DNA from: Longimicrobium sp.
Lineage (GTDB): Bacteria > Gemmatimonadota > Gemmatimonadetes > Longimicrobiales > Longimicrobiaceae
Length of the DNA: 34,371 nucleotides
Direction: 5' to 3'
NCBI GenBank assembly: GCA_036387335.1
Contig: DASVTZ010000004.1
Span: 1 to 34,371 of the forward strand
Shown: piece after piece, positions 1 to 7,941 of the stretch
How the letters are laid out: the number at the start of each line of letters is the position of its first letter
How positions within the stretch are numbered: position 1 is the stretch's first letter
Made by a program: the position numbers and the translations under genes
The notes under the pieces: model-generated
The model's database searches: none
What the model saw: the letters and a program-made list of their open reading frames with translations, nothing else
What the model was told of the DNA's origin: nothing

Positions 1-8
1 ATACGCTT

Positions 9-54
9 ATAAACGGCCACCGCGAGGACGGCAGCCTGCGTCCCGGCCGTTTAT
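9..54. terminator. Nested hairpin, probable terminator of an upstream gene
   Basis: A 10-bp perfect inverted repeat (ATAAACGGCC at 9-18, GGCCGTTTAT at 45-54) encloses a second 5-bp stem (GGACG at 26-30, CGTCC at 39-43). The outer ends are A/T-rich on both sides, so it could act in either direction. No gene is visible to its left inside the window. A terminator role is inferred; a processing or cruciform site is possible. Confidence 0.45.
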
Positions 55-65
55 CGTAGGAACTA

Positions 66-93
66 TTGACGCCTATAGTTGTTACGCTAGAGT
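66..93 (+). promoter_or_regulatory. Candidate sigma70-type promoter for the 184-1263 gene
   Basis: TTGACG at 66-71 and TAGAGT at 88-93 are separated by 16 bp, about 90 bases ahead of the first gene. The -35 is near consensus and the -10 matches 4 of 6. It is assigned by eye only. Confidence 0.3.
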
Positions 94-183
94 TAGCATG
101 GGACGTTGGTCGCTGATGCGGAGGAGCAAGTACGCGACAGAATGGGAACCCTGTGTTACGTTTTACGACAATCGGAGTAAGCT

Positions 184-1263
184 ATGTTCGTTAGCCCGGT
201 GCTGAATAGTCCTCGTCGGGGCCCTCCGGTTCGCCTCGCTGCCCTGTTGCTGTCAGCGGTGCTGGGAGCTGCGTGCCAGGATACGCCGACTCTATCACCG
301 CCAGCAGCAAACGCTGGGGTCGTGGGCGCGCGGGCCGGCGAGGGGCAGAGCCCGAGGGTGCGATTCTACTGCACGTTCGGGCGTTACTCGCCAACCGCGC
401 GGTACGGCTGGGAAACGCGCTCCGATACGCTCTACTTTTCGCCGGGCGAACTGGATGCTGCGGGTCGGACGGTCCGATACGAATACAGAGTCTCATTGAC
501 GGACGGTCGCCCTCTTGCCTCCGCAGACTGCCTTGTGCCCTACACGGAAGGGGCCCTCCGCAGGGTAGACCGGCGATTCGGCGTTACCGACGGAGGCGGG
601 GCGGAGCAGTACCACGAGCGGCAGGGGATGGCCGCGACGCAGGACTGCACCGTGGACGAGAACACCAACCGGTGTGTGTTCGACCCACTCGTCGTCACCG
701 CCCCTCCCCGGGAGGATCCGGACCCGTGTGAGGAGAGTCCCCTTGGGTGCCTCACGAAGCGGCCAGGTGGAGAATCCGATTGGTGGAACGACGGAAGTGG
801 CTCCTGGGGTAGCGGTACAGGCGGCGGTGAAGAGGCGCCGTTCGTTCCTACCGAGGAGGAAACCGATGGAAACTGCCCTTACTGTGGCGAGAAGCAGCCG
901 CTGGCGAAGCAGGACTCAGCGATGCGCGAAGCGATCGGCAGAGTAAAATGCGAGTCGATGAAAAGCGTGCTCCAGGAACGACTGCCGTACATTCAGGTGT
1001 TCACTCAGCAACCTGCTCATTTGCAAGGTACCGACCAGGCCGATTTGGGGTATCATGCGAACGGCGTGATCTACATCTATGAAGGATTGTTCAAGAACGA
1101 CGCAGATGGAAACCCAACAGTCGTTCGCGATTGGAATCAGTTCGTGCAAGTGCTCGTTCATGAAGCTGCGCACGCCTACTGGAGCTACTATCAGCAATAC
1201 TCAAGCGGAACGGGTACACACCACGAGCGCTGGAAGGCGACAATGGCAGAGTGTGGATACTGA
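184..1263 (+). CDS. Secreted lipoprotein with C-terminal SprT-like HExxH motif
   Basis: A 359-aa protein with an arginine-containing N-terminus, a hydrophobic stretch and a lipobox-like LGAAC (Cys31), so it is probably exported and lipid-anchored. The middle (about 180-235) is rich in Gly, Ser, Pro and acidic residues and looks like a disordered linker. Near the C-terminus VHEAAH (His326, Glu327, His330) is followed about 16 residues later by THHERWK, the spacing of SprT-like zinc metallopeptidases (HExxH, then a third His before W/F-K). A CPYCGEK pair of cysteines precedes this domain. The start is supported by GGAG about 7 bases upstream. Peptidase function is inferred from the motif alone. 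The substrate is unknown, and the rest of the protein is not recognised. Confidence 0.7.
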   Translation: MFVSPVLNSPRRGPPVRLAALLLSAVLGAACQDTPTLSPPAANAGVVGARAGEGQSPRVRFYCTFGRYSPTARYGWETRSDTLYFSPGELDAAGRTVRYEYRVSLTDGRPLASADCLVPYTEGALRRVDRRFGVTDGGGAEQYHERQGMAATQDCTVDENTNRCVFDPLVVTAPPREDPDPCEESPLGCLTKRPGGESDWWNDGSGSWGSGTGGGEEAPFVPTEEETDGNCPYCGEKQPLAKQDSAMREAIGRVKCESMKSVLQERLPYIQVFTQQPAHLQGTDQADLGYHANGVIYIYEGLFKNDADGNPTVVRDWNQFVQVLVHEAAHAYWSYYQQYSSGTGTHHERWKATMAECGY

Positions 1264-1278
1264 TTACGGAAAGAGGGC

Positions 1279-1884
1279 ATGAGATTCAACTTCCGAAGCT
1301 GCATCGTCGTGCTGATCTCCGGGTTCAGCTTGCTTGGAGTGTCCGACTGCCTGGCACAGGGCGACGACTCGGTGGCCGTGATCTCCGCGACGCTCGCGGG
1401 TGTGTACGACATGCTTAGCGCGAGCCCTGATGCCGCCGTCCAGGGGCCGCTCGCGTTCGATCCCCGCGTGTTGCGTGCGGGCCGAGGTCCCGCACCGCGA
1501 GCCCGGCATGACTCAGCCAGTCTGCCACACCCGCCGCGCGCGGCTACCCTGAGATGGATGGGGGACGTCAGGGATTCGGCGATCTCGTCCGAACGAGTGC
1601 GCGCGGTGCTGTACGATGCCAACCGCGCCATGCAGAACCCGATCCGATGGGTTGCTTGCGGAGCTTCCTCCGGACAAGAGAATTGCTCGCCCGTCGAGTT
1701 CTCCGTTATCGTCGCCGTCAGCGAACCGCGGATATGCGGGGATGTAGCTGAGGTGCTGACCTCCATCCGCTACACGTCCAAGGACGAGCTACACCGGTCC
1801 GCCTGGCAGGCGAGTGTTCTCCGGCTCCGGCGAGTGGATGGAAAGTGGATTCCTGGCGAGTGGGACCACCAGTCTACGAACTGA
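1279..1884 (+). CDS. Hypothetical secreted protein
   Basis: A 201-aa protein beginning 15 bases after the preceding stop, with an AGAGG-type ribosome site just before the ATG. The first 27 residues form a typical Sec signal (charged start, hydrophobic core, cleavage near LAQG). The mature part has three Cys (CGASSGQENC, then C in EPRICGD), consistent with disulfides in the envelope. The end (LRLRRVDGKWIPGEW) resembles a compact beta domain. No family is recognised. It probably shares an operon with the lipoprotein upstream, since no promoter or terminator is visible between them. Confidence 0.65.
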   Translation: MRFNFRSCIVVLISGFSLLGVSDCLAQGDDSVAVISATLAGVYDMLSASPDAAVQGPLAFDPRVLRAGRGPAPRARHDSASLPHPPRAATLRWMGDVRDSAISSERVRAVLYDANRAMQNPIRWVACGASSGQENCSPVEFSVIVAVSEPRICGDVAEVLTSIRYTSKDELHRSAWQASVLRLRRVDGKWIPGEWDHQSTN

Positions 1885-2037
1885 TGCCGCTGGTGGATAT
1901 CCGGCAGATGTACCGCGCGGCATTGAAGCCGCCCGACAGCGATCCGGCAGCTCTTCACTAATAACGCAACGCGTGCAACACATCGCCTGTGTTCGGCTGA
2001 TCCTAAATCCCAGCGAATTCACTAGAGGAACGAGCCT

Positions 2038-2541
2038 GTGCGATCCATGATGAAGCTGACCGCGCTTCTTGGTCTAGCCACCGCCTTTTCCGCGGCCGAT
2101 CCGATGGCCCAACTCACGGCGGAGGCGCGTCGAGTTGGGGCAGTTAACGCGGTCGTGGATTATCGCGTCGTCTGGATGCAGGATACCACCGCGTTCGACG
2201 CCTGCACCGTGTTCGTGGCGATGGGGCGGCCAGCGAATTTTTCGGCTGTCCTGGCTCCGCAGGCGCGGCGTGTCGTCGCCTCCGTGGCGGGCGATCCATG
2301 CAGCGAGGGCAAAGCCCTGGCGGGGCAACACCCGTCGCGGATCGTCCGCGTGGACTCGGTTGCGCTGGGAGATACCGTGGGGATTGTGGTATTGACGGTG
2401 CGGAAGGGTGAAAACCGCGTTCTCGAGACGTATCGGCTACGCCCCCGCTCCAGCGGATTGGAGTGGGGTGTCCGCGACGTGACGTTGTGGGGCGCTCTCC
2501 GGGTGTACGCGCGCCCATCCCGATCGGCGCCACGTAAGTAG
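2038..2541 (+). CDS. Hypothetical secreted protein
   Basis: A 167-aa protein. A GTG start at 2038 is favoured because AGAGGA lies 8 bases upstream; ATGs at 2047 and 2050 are alternatives. A short signal peptide is predicted up to about residue 24 (PMAQ). The mature part has two Cys (DACTVF and GDPCSEG) and a beta-rich tail. It is similar in style to its 1279-1884 neighbour (small, exported, two or more Cys), but no clear homology is visible by eye. It is followed by a strong palindromic terminator. Confidence 0.6.
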   Translation: MRSMMKLTALLGLATAFSAADPMAQLTAEARRVGAVNAVVDYRVVWMQDTTAFDACTVFVAMGRPANFSAVLAPQARRVVASVAGDPCSEGKALAGQHPSRIVRVDSVALGDTVGIVVLTVRKGENRVLETYRLRPRSSGLEWGVRDVTLWGALRVYARPSRSAPRK

Positions 2542-2583
2542 TTGCCGGGTGTTTTCGAGCGCTGACTACTGTTATGTGCTGAG

Positions 2584-2611
2584 GGGCGGGGACCGCGCGC
2601 GGTCCCCGCCC
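2584..2611. terminator. Perfect 28-bp palindrome, bidirectional-type terminator
   Basis: GGGCGGGGACCGCG at 2584-2597 is followed directly by its exact reverse complement at 2598-2611, then TCTTCCTTTC. It lies 43 bases after the secreted-protein gene and before the chemotaxis operon, so it separates the two transcription units. Confidence 0.65.
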
Positions 2612-2755
2612 TCTTCCTTTCACGCTTGGGCGGCGGTTATCTTGTTGCCCTTCCCCCTCGTCGCTCGAACGCCGCTCCTGGACGGACCTTCTGGCATACA
2701 TGGAACCGAAGAAGGCGCTCGTTGCGGGCGTGCAGCGGGTGGAGAGGGTGCCGGG

Positions 2756-3607
2756 ATGAGCGTGCCACCCGCCGGCGTCCCGCTCTTCCACCTTCCGCTG
2801 GAGGGGGACGACGAGGAGCTGGAGCTGCTGAAGCGCAAGATCGAGCGCGACCGGGGCTTCAACTGCCAGTTCTACAAGGACAAGTGCCTCCGCCGCCGCA
2901 TCGCGGTACGGATGCGGGCGCGCGGGGAGCGCACCTTCGCGGAGTACGGGTCGCTGCTGGACCGCGACCCCGGGGAGTACGACCTGCTGCTGGACACGCT
3001 CACCATCAACGTCACCAAGTTCTTTCGCAACCTGGAGACGTGGACGGCGGTGGAGGAGCAGGTGGCGCCGCACCTCTTCGCCGGGCACGGGCCGGTGCGC
3101 GTGTGGAGCGCGGGGTCGGCCAGCGGCGAGGAGGCGTACACCGTCTCCATCCTCCTGCGCGAGTGGGCGGAGCGCAACGGGCGCACGGCCGACCTGGGGC
3201 GTCTGCGCATCACCGGAACCGACATCGACCGGCGCTCGCTGGAGGCGGCGGAGCGCGGCGTGTACCCCGACCTTTCGCTGGCGGAGACGCCGGAGGAGGT
3301 GCGGCGGCGCTGGTTCAGCGCGGGGCCGCCGTACCACATCGACGCGGCGGCGAAGCAGGGCGTGCGCTTCGTGCACCGCGACCTGATCTCCGGACCGCCG
3401 GAGGAGGAGCAGTCGCTGATCTTCTGCAGAAACGTGGTGATCTACTTCGACCGAGAGATCCAGGAGCGCCTCTTCAAGCGCTTCCACGACGCGCTGGTGC
3501 CGGGAGGGTTCCTGGTGATGGGCAAGGTGGAGACACTGATCGGCGAGGCGCGCACGCTCTTCCGCTCGGTGAACAACCGCGAGCGGATCTTCCAGCGCCC
3601 CGCATGA
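2756..3607 (+). CDS. cheR: Chemotaxis protein methyltransferase CheR
   Basis: A 283-aa SAM-dependent methyltransferase that methylates glutamates of chemoreceptors. The N-terminal helical CheR domain (about 20-75, including ERDRGFNCQFYKDKCLRRRI) is followed by the Rossmann domain: SAM-binding WSAGSASGEEAYT near residue 117, GTDID, and the signature FCRNVVIYFD near 222. It is full length for the family. The reading frame is open further upstream, but the ATG at 2756 has GGAGAGG before it and matches the family start. It opens an operon: cheD begins within its stop (ATGA). Its SAM motif has A-S-A-S-G instead of the commoner A-x-C-S-x-G. Confidence 0.95.
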   Translation: MSVPPAGVPLFHLPLEGDDEELELLKRKIERDRGFNCQFYKDKCLRRRIAVRMRARGERTFAEYGSLLDRDPGEYDLLLDTLTINVTKFFRNLETWTAVEEQVAPHLFAGHGPVRVWSAGSASGEEAYTVSILLREWAERNGRTADLGRLRITGTDIDRRSLEAAERGVYPDLSLAETPEEVRRRWFSAGPPYHIDAAAKQGVRFVHRDLISGPPEEEQSLIFCRNVVIYFDREIQERLFKRFHDALVPGGFLVMGKVETLIGEARTLFRSVNNRERIFQRPA

Positions 3608-4092
3608 AGCACGTCCATCACTTCGTAAAGGTGGCGCAGCACGCCGTGGGCGGGCGGGGCGACATGCTGGTGACGCTGGGGCTGGGCTCGTGCGTGGCGA
3701 TCCTCCTGCAGGATCCGAAAGCGGGGGTGATGGGGATGGCGCACGCCCTGCTCCCCGAGCCGGGGCTCTCGCGCGACGCCAGCAACCCCTTCAAGTTCGC
3801 CACCACCGCCGTCCCCGCACTGGTGCAGGAGCTGAAGGCGAGGGGGGCGCGCGAAGCCCGGCTGGAGGCGCGGCTGGTGGGAGGCGCGGCGATGTTCTCC
3901 GCGCTGATGGTGCCGGGGACGCTCAACATGGGGGAGCGCAACCTGCGCGCGGCCCGGGCGGCGCTGGAGGAGGCGGGGATCCCCATCCTGGGCGAGGAGG
4001 TGGGGCGCGACTACGGGAGGTCGGTGCGCATGACGATCGGGCCGGGGAACACCGTCGTCTCCTCCGTCGGCAAGCCGGATGTCGCTCTCTAA
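3604..4092 (+). CDS. cheD: Chemoreceptor glutamine deamidase CheD
   Basis: A 162-aa protein that deamidates receptor glutamines and, in some systems, binds CheC. The catalytic set is visible as Thr24, Cys30 (TLGLGSCV) and His47 (GMAHALLP). The spacing equals that of the T. maritima enzyme (Thr21, Cys27, His44). LVGGAAMF and NMGERN are further family motifs. The ATG overlaps the cheR stop as ATGA, implying translational coupling. The reading frame is open far upstream through cheR; that part is a high-GC shadow. No CheC is seen nearby. Confidence 0.95.
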   Translation: MKHVHHFVKVAQHAVGGRGDMLVTLGLGSCVAILLQDPKAGVMGMAHALLPEPGLSRDASNPFKFATTAVPALVQELKARGAREARLEARLVGGAAMFSALMVPGTLNMGERNLRAARAALEEAGIPILGEEVGRDYGRSVRMTIGPGNTVVSSVGKPDVAL

Positions 4093-5188
4093 CCCCGCGG
4101 GGCGCCCGCACACCGTCCTGGTGGTGGACGACAGCGCCTTCATGCGGAAGGTGATCTCGGACATCCTCTCGCGCGGCGACGAGTTCAGGGTGATCGGCAC
4201 GGCGCGCAACGGCAACGACGCGCTGCGCAAGGTCCACAAGCTGAACCCGGACCTGGTGACGATGGACGTGGAGATGCCGGAGCTGGACGGGCTCTCCGCG
4301 CTCGGCTACATCATGAGCGAGACGCCGCGCCCCGTGGTGATGCTTTCCGCGTACACCACCGAGCGCGCCGAGGCCACCATGCGCGCGCTGGACTACGGCG
4401 CGGTGGACTTCATCGCCAAGCCGTCGGGCACCATCTCGCCGGACCTGGCCAAGGTGGCGGACCAGCTGCTGGACGCCCTGCGCGCCGCCGCCGCCGCGAA
4501 CCTCGCGGCCGTGCCGGTGCGCATGCCGCGCCGCCCGCGCCCCGACCTGCCGCCCGCGCCGCCACGGAGCGCGCGCGCCGCCGGGGGCGCACCGTCCGAC
4601 GTGGCGGTGGCGATCGCGGCATCGACGGGCGGGCCGCGGGCGCTGGCGGAGGTGATCCCCCGCATCCGCAACCCGCTGGGCGCGGCGGTGCTGGTGGTGC
4701 AGCACATGCCCCCGAACTTCACCCGCACCCTGGCCGAGCGGCTCGATGGGCTGGGCGGGCTCTCGGTGAGCGAGGCGGAGCACGGCGAGCCGGTGCGGCG
4801 CGACCACGTCTACCTGGCACCCGGCGACTTCCACATGCGCGTGGTGCGCGAGGGCGGCGAGGTGAGGATCGCGCTGGACCAGGAGCCGTCCGTGTGGGGC
4901 GTGCGCCCGGCCGCCGATCCGCTCTTCCACAGCGTGGCGGCGGTGTACGGCGCGCGCTCCGTAGGCGTGGTGCTCACCGGGATGGGGCGCGACGGGGCCG
5001 ACGGGCTGCGCGCGATCCGCGAGGCGGGGGGCGGCGCGCTGGCCCAGGACCGCGCCACCGCCGTCATCTGGGGGATGCCGCAGGCCGCCGCGGAGTGGGC
5101 GGAGCTCGTCCTGCCGCTCGACCGCGTGCCGGAGGAGATCGCGGGCGCCGTGGATGCGCGCCCCATTCCGCTGGCGGGGACCGGATGA
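4079..5188 (+). CDS. cheB: Chemotaxis response regulator protein-glutamate methylesterase CheB
   Basis: A 369-aa protein with an N-terminal receiver domain (acidic Asp17/Asp18, phospho-acceptor Asp63 in TMDVEMPELDG) and a C-terminal methylesterase domain. The catalytic triad is Ser182 (ASTGGP), His209 (QHMPPNF) and Asp305 (GMGRDGADG). An Ala/Pro/Arg-rich linker (about 140-172) joins the domains. The gene overlaps cheD by 14 bases and its TGA overlaps the next ATG. It removes methyl groups opposite to CheR. Phosphorylation would need a CheA kinase, and none is present in this window. Confidence 0.96.
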   Translation: MSLSNPAGRPHTVLVVDDSAFMRKVISDILSRGDEFRVIGTARNGNDALRKVHKLNPDLVTMDVEMPELDGLSALGYIMSETPRPVVMLSAYTTERAEATMRALDYGAVDFIAKPSGTISPDLAKVADQLLDALRAAAAANLAAVPVRMPRRPRPDLPPAPPRSARAAGGAPSDVAVAIAASTGGPRALAEVIPRIRNPLGAAVLVVQHMPPNFTRTLAERLDGLGGLSVSEAEHGEPVRRDHVYLAPGDFHMRVVREGGEVRIALDQEPSVWGVRPAADPLFHSVAAVYGARSVGVVLTGMGRDGADGLRAIREAGGGALAQDRATAVIWGMPQAAAEWAELVLPLDRVPEEIAGAVDARPIPLAGTG

Positions 5189-5652
5189 GCGAGATGGACT
5201 TCCGCGCGCGCGCCGCGCTCGACGAGGGGGTGCAGGTGATCGCCTTCCGCATCGGCGGCGAGCTGCACGGGTGCGACATCCTCCTGGTGCACGAGGTGGT
5301 GGCGCGGCTCCCCGTCCATCCGCTTCCGGACATGCCGCCGCACCTGCTGGGCGTGGTGCGGCTGCGCGGCGAGCTGGTGCCGGTGCTGGACGTGGCCCCG
5401 TTGCTCGACCTGCGCCTGGAGGGCGTTCGCCCCGCCGTGCTCGTGACCGGCGAGGAGGGCGCGCGCGTCGGCGTCGCGGCGGACGGGGTGAGCGACGTGA
5501 TGACGGTGCCCCCCGGCGCGTTCAGGCCGGCGCCGCGCGGCGGCGGGTACCTGGTGGGAGTCGCCCGCGTGGGCGACCAGCTCGTCAACCTCATCGACCT
5601 GGCGGAGATCCTCCGCGACCAAGCCACCCTGTCCCACGGGGAAACGCCTTGA
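5185..5652 (+). CDS. cheW: CheW-like coupling protein (first copy)
   Basis: A 155-aa single CheW domain that scaffolds receptor-kinase arrays. Family features include VIAFRIGGELHGCDILLVHEVV, LLGVVRLRGELVPVLDV and a closing VNLIDLAEIL. The ATG sits in the cheB stop (ATGA). It is clearly diverged from the second CheW immediately downstream, so the two may couple different receptors or kinases. The VTGEEGARVGVAADGVSDV segment is the usual strand before the receptor-binding face. Confidence 0.9.
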   Translation: MSEMDFRARAALDEGVQVIAFRIGGELHGCDILLVHEVVARLPVHPLPDMPPHLLGVVRLRGELVPVLDVAPLLDLRLEGVRPAVLVTGEEGARVGVAADGVSDVMTVPPGAFRPAPRGGGYLVGVARVGDQLVNLIDLAEILRDQATLSHGETP

Positions 5653-6137
5653 GAAACGTACGCCAGGCGGCGGTGCCGCAGGTGCAGCTCGTCACCTTTC
5701 GCGTGGGGGGCGAGGAGTTCGGGCTGGACGTCTTCTCCGTGCACGAGATCCTCAGCTACCAGCAGCCCACCCCCATGCCCCGCGCCCCCGAGTTCGTGGA
5801 GGGCGTGCTGGACGTGCGCGGCACGCTGGTGCCCATCGTGGACCTGCGCCGCCGCTTCGAGACGCCCGAGGTGGTGTACGACCAGGAGACGCGCATCGTC
5901 CTCGTGGACTTCAACCACGAGCGGCTGGGGCTGGTGGTGGACAGCGTCACCGAGGTGCTGCGCGCGCCGGAGACGGCCGTGTCGCCGCCGCCGGCGTACA
6001 TCCGCGGGCTGGCGGCGGAGTTCGTGCGCGGCATCGTGCGGGTGGGCGAGCGGCTGGTGGTGCTGATCGACCTGGACCGCATCCTCAGCAGCGAGGAGCG
6101 CATCGCCCTGGCCCACGCGGACCCCGCCGGGGAATGA
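5649..6137 (+). CDS. cheW: CheW-like coupling protein (second copy)
   Basis: A 162-aa CheW domain: LVTFRVGGEEFGLDVFSVHEIL, VEGVLDVRGTLVPIVDLRRRF, IVLVDFNHERLGLVVDSV and RLVVLIDLDRIL. It is closer to textbook CheW than the first copy. No ATG is available at the junction. A TTG at 5649 overlapping the previous TGA (TTGA), with GGGG about 8 bases upstream, fits the 4-base-overlap pattern of the whole operon. A GTG at 5673 is an alternative that would shorten the protein by 8 residues. Confidence 0.9.
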   Translation: MRNVRQAAVPQVQLVTFRVGGEEFGLDVFSVHEILSYQQPTPMPRAPEFVEGVLDVRGTLVPIVDLRRRFETPEVVYDQETRIVLVDFNHERLGLVVDSVTEVLRAPETAVSPPPAYIRGLAAEFVRGIVRVGERLVVLIDLDRILSSEERIALAHADPAGE

Positions 6138-6982
6138 CGTTCGACGAGCTGAACGCCGCCCTCGAGGAGCGCTACACGCGCATCGAAGGCGAGCTGGAGT
6201 CCGCCGGCGAGGCGGCGCGCCCCGAGCGCGAACGGCTGCGCGGCGAGATCGTGGGGCTGTTCCGCGAGACGGAGGCGGCGCTGGAGCGGCTGGCCGAGTT
6301 CAAGGAGCGCATCCGCGGGCTGGTGGAGCGCTACAAGCAGCTCCCGTCACCAAAGGCCGCGCCGGCCGCGTCGACGGTTTCCGACCACCTGGGCTCGTCC
6401 ACGTACATCGAGCGCGGGTGGAGCGCCATCGCTGCGGGCGACGCGAGCCGCGCGGTCAAGGAGCTGGAGCGGGCCCTCTCGCTGGCTCCCAACGATCCGC
6501 AGGCGGAGTCGCTGCTGGGGTGGGCGCAGATGCTGCGCGAGCAGTACGACGAGGCGCTCTACACCTACAGCAAGGTGCTGATGCGTGACCCCAACAACCC
6601 GCTGGCGCGGGTGAACCTGGGGTACATCTGCCTCAAGAAGGGGATCTTCGGCGAGGCCATCGAGCACCTTTCCCGCGCCATCCGGCAGGACGACGACCGC
6701 AAGGCATCGCTGTACGCGCATCTCTACATGGGGATGCTGTACCTGGACCGCGAGATGTACGAGGACGCGCGCAGCTTCTTTCGCCGCACGCTGGAGCTGG
6801 GCCCCAACATGCTGCAGGCGTGGTGGGAGATCGGGCGGACCTTTTACCAGGAAGGGAACGTCTCCGCCGCCGCCGACGCGTGGCGGCGCGGCTTCGAGGC
6901 GAACCGCTTCAACCTGTGGGGGGAGCGGTGCGGGGAAGCGCTGAAGAAGCTGGACGCGGGCGAGCCGGTATCCTTCGCCTGA
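6134..6982 (+). CDS. Tetratricopeptide-repeat protein of the chemosensory operon
   Basis: A 282-aa cytoplasmic protein (no signal). Residues 1-75 are charged and predicted coiled coil. After a Pro/Ala linker, about 90-275 contains at least four TPR units, visible as ERGWSAIAAGDASRAVKELERAL, LLGWAQMLREQYDEALYTYSKVL and VNLGYICLKKGIFGEAIEHLSRAI. The ATG overlaps the second cheW stop (ATGA). TPR proteins in non-flagellar chemosensory clusters usually act as adaptors; that role here is inference from position only. Confidence 0.85.
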   Translation: MTFDELNAALEERYTRIEGELESAGEAARPERERLRGEIVGLFRETEAALERLAEFKERIRGLVERYKQLPSPKAAPAASTVSDHLGSSTYIERGWSAIAAGDASRAVKELERALSLAPNDPQAESLLGWAQMLREQYDEALYTYSKVLMRDPNNPLARVNLGYICLKKGIFGEAIEHLSRAIRQDDDRKASLYAHLYMGMLYLDREMYEDARSFFRRTLELGPNMLQAWWEIGRTFYQEGNVSAAADAWRRGFEANRFNLWGERCGEALKKLDAGEPVSFA

Positions 6983-7923
6983 TCCGCGCGCTCCTGCTGG
7001 CGCTCGCCCTCGCGTGGGGCGGGCCGGCGGGGGCGCAGCAGGTGCTGGCGGGCGGGGGCGTGCGCGTGATCCACGCGTCCCGGCATGCGCCGCTCGCGCG
7101 CGAGGTGCTGGCCGCCGCGCGCCGCCCGCTCGTCCTTCCGGGGCTCGGCTCCGCTGCGGCGCCGGAGTCCACCACCATCGTCCTGGCCGCCGACCCGGGG
7201 CAGTGGAGCGCGGCGACGGGCGGGATGGCGCCGGAGTGGGCGGGCGGCGTCGCCTTTCCTGACGAGCGGCTGATCGTCCTCCCCATCTACCCCTCCGCCG
7301 CCGTCCGCACCGCCGAGACGGGGACGGTGCTCCGCCACGAGCTGGTGCACGTCCTCCTCCAGGAGCGTCTTCCGGGCTCCATCCCCCGCTGGTTCCACGA
7401 AGGATACGCCGAGGTCGCGTCCGGCAGCTGGGACGTCGCCAGCGCCTGGCAGCTGCGCGTCGCCTTCGTCATGGGCCGCGCGCCGCCGCTGGACTCGCTG
7501 GCCCTGAGCTGGCCGCGCGGCTCGGGAGAGGCGCAGCTCGCCTACCTGCTCTCCGCCACCGCCGTGGAGCACATGCGCCGCCGCACGGGCGAGGACGGCT
7601 TCGCGCTGCTGATGGCGAACTGGCGGCGCGGCGGCTCACTGGAGCAGGCGGTGCGCTCCACGTGGGGGATGACGATGGGGCAGCTCGAGGACGAGTGGCG
7701 CGAGGACGTGCGCAGCCGCTACGGCTGGCTGCTGGCGGCGGGGAGCGTGGGGCTCGTCTGGTTCATCGCCACGGTCCTCGTGCTCCTCGCCTGGATCCCG
7801 CGCCGCCGCCGCAACCGCGCGCGCATGGACGCCATGCGCGCCGAGGAGCGCATGCTTCCGCCGCCCCGCGAAGACGGCTTCGACGTCGAGTATCCGCTCC
7901 CAGAGCCGCCGGCGGAGCGGTGA
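6928..7923 (+). CDS. Membrane-anchored MA-family-like metallopeptidase
   Basis: About 331 aa: an N-terminal signal or anchor (LLLALALAWGGPAGA), a periplasmic domain with HELVH (His137, Glu138, His141 counting from the GTG at 6928) and a second acidic motif WFHEGYAEV 25 residues on, as in peptidase MA-like gluzincins. One transmembrane helix follows (about 269-290, VGLVWFIATVLVLLAWI), then an Arg-rich tail and a Pro-rich C-terminus. GTG at 6928 overlaps the TPR gene by 55 bases. A CTG at 6979 would overlap the TPR stop as CTGA and give a neater signal peptide (MIRALLLALALAWGG), matching the operon's 4-base pattern. The start is unresolved and the substrate unknown. Confidence 0.75.
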   Translation: MRGSAEEAGRGRAGILRLIRALLLALALAWGGPAGAQQVLAGGGVRVIHASRHAPLAREVLAAARRPLVLPGLGSAAAPESTTIVLAADPGQWSAATGGMAPEWAGGVAFPDERLIVLPIYPSAAVRTAETGTVLRHELVHVLLQERLPGSIPRWFHEGYAEVASGSWDVASAWQLRVAFVMGRAPPLDSLALSWPRGSGEAQLAYLLSATAVEHMRRRTGEDGFALLMANWRRGGSLEQAVRSTWGMTMGQLEDEWREDVRSRYGWLLAAGSVGLVWFIATVLVLLAWIPRRRRNRARMDAMRAEERMLPPPREDGFDVEYPLPEPPAER

Positions 7924-7941
7924 CGGAACCGCGACAGCGGC

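Noticed and set aside
2144-3487. 447-codon minus-strand frame over cheR
   Set aside because: It is a shadow of cheR and of the upstream secreted-protein gene, with low-complexity Arg/Pro composition and no start context.
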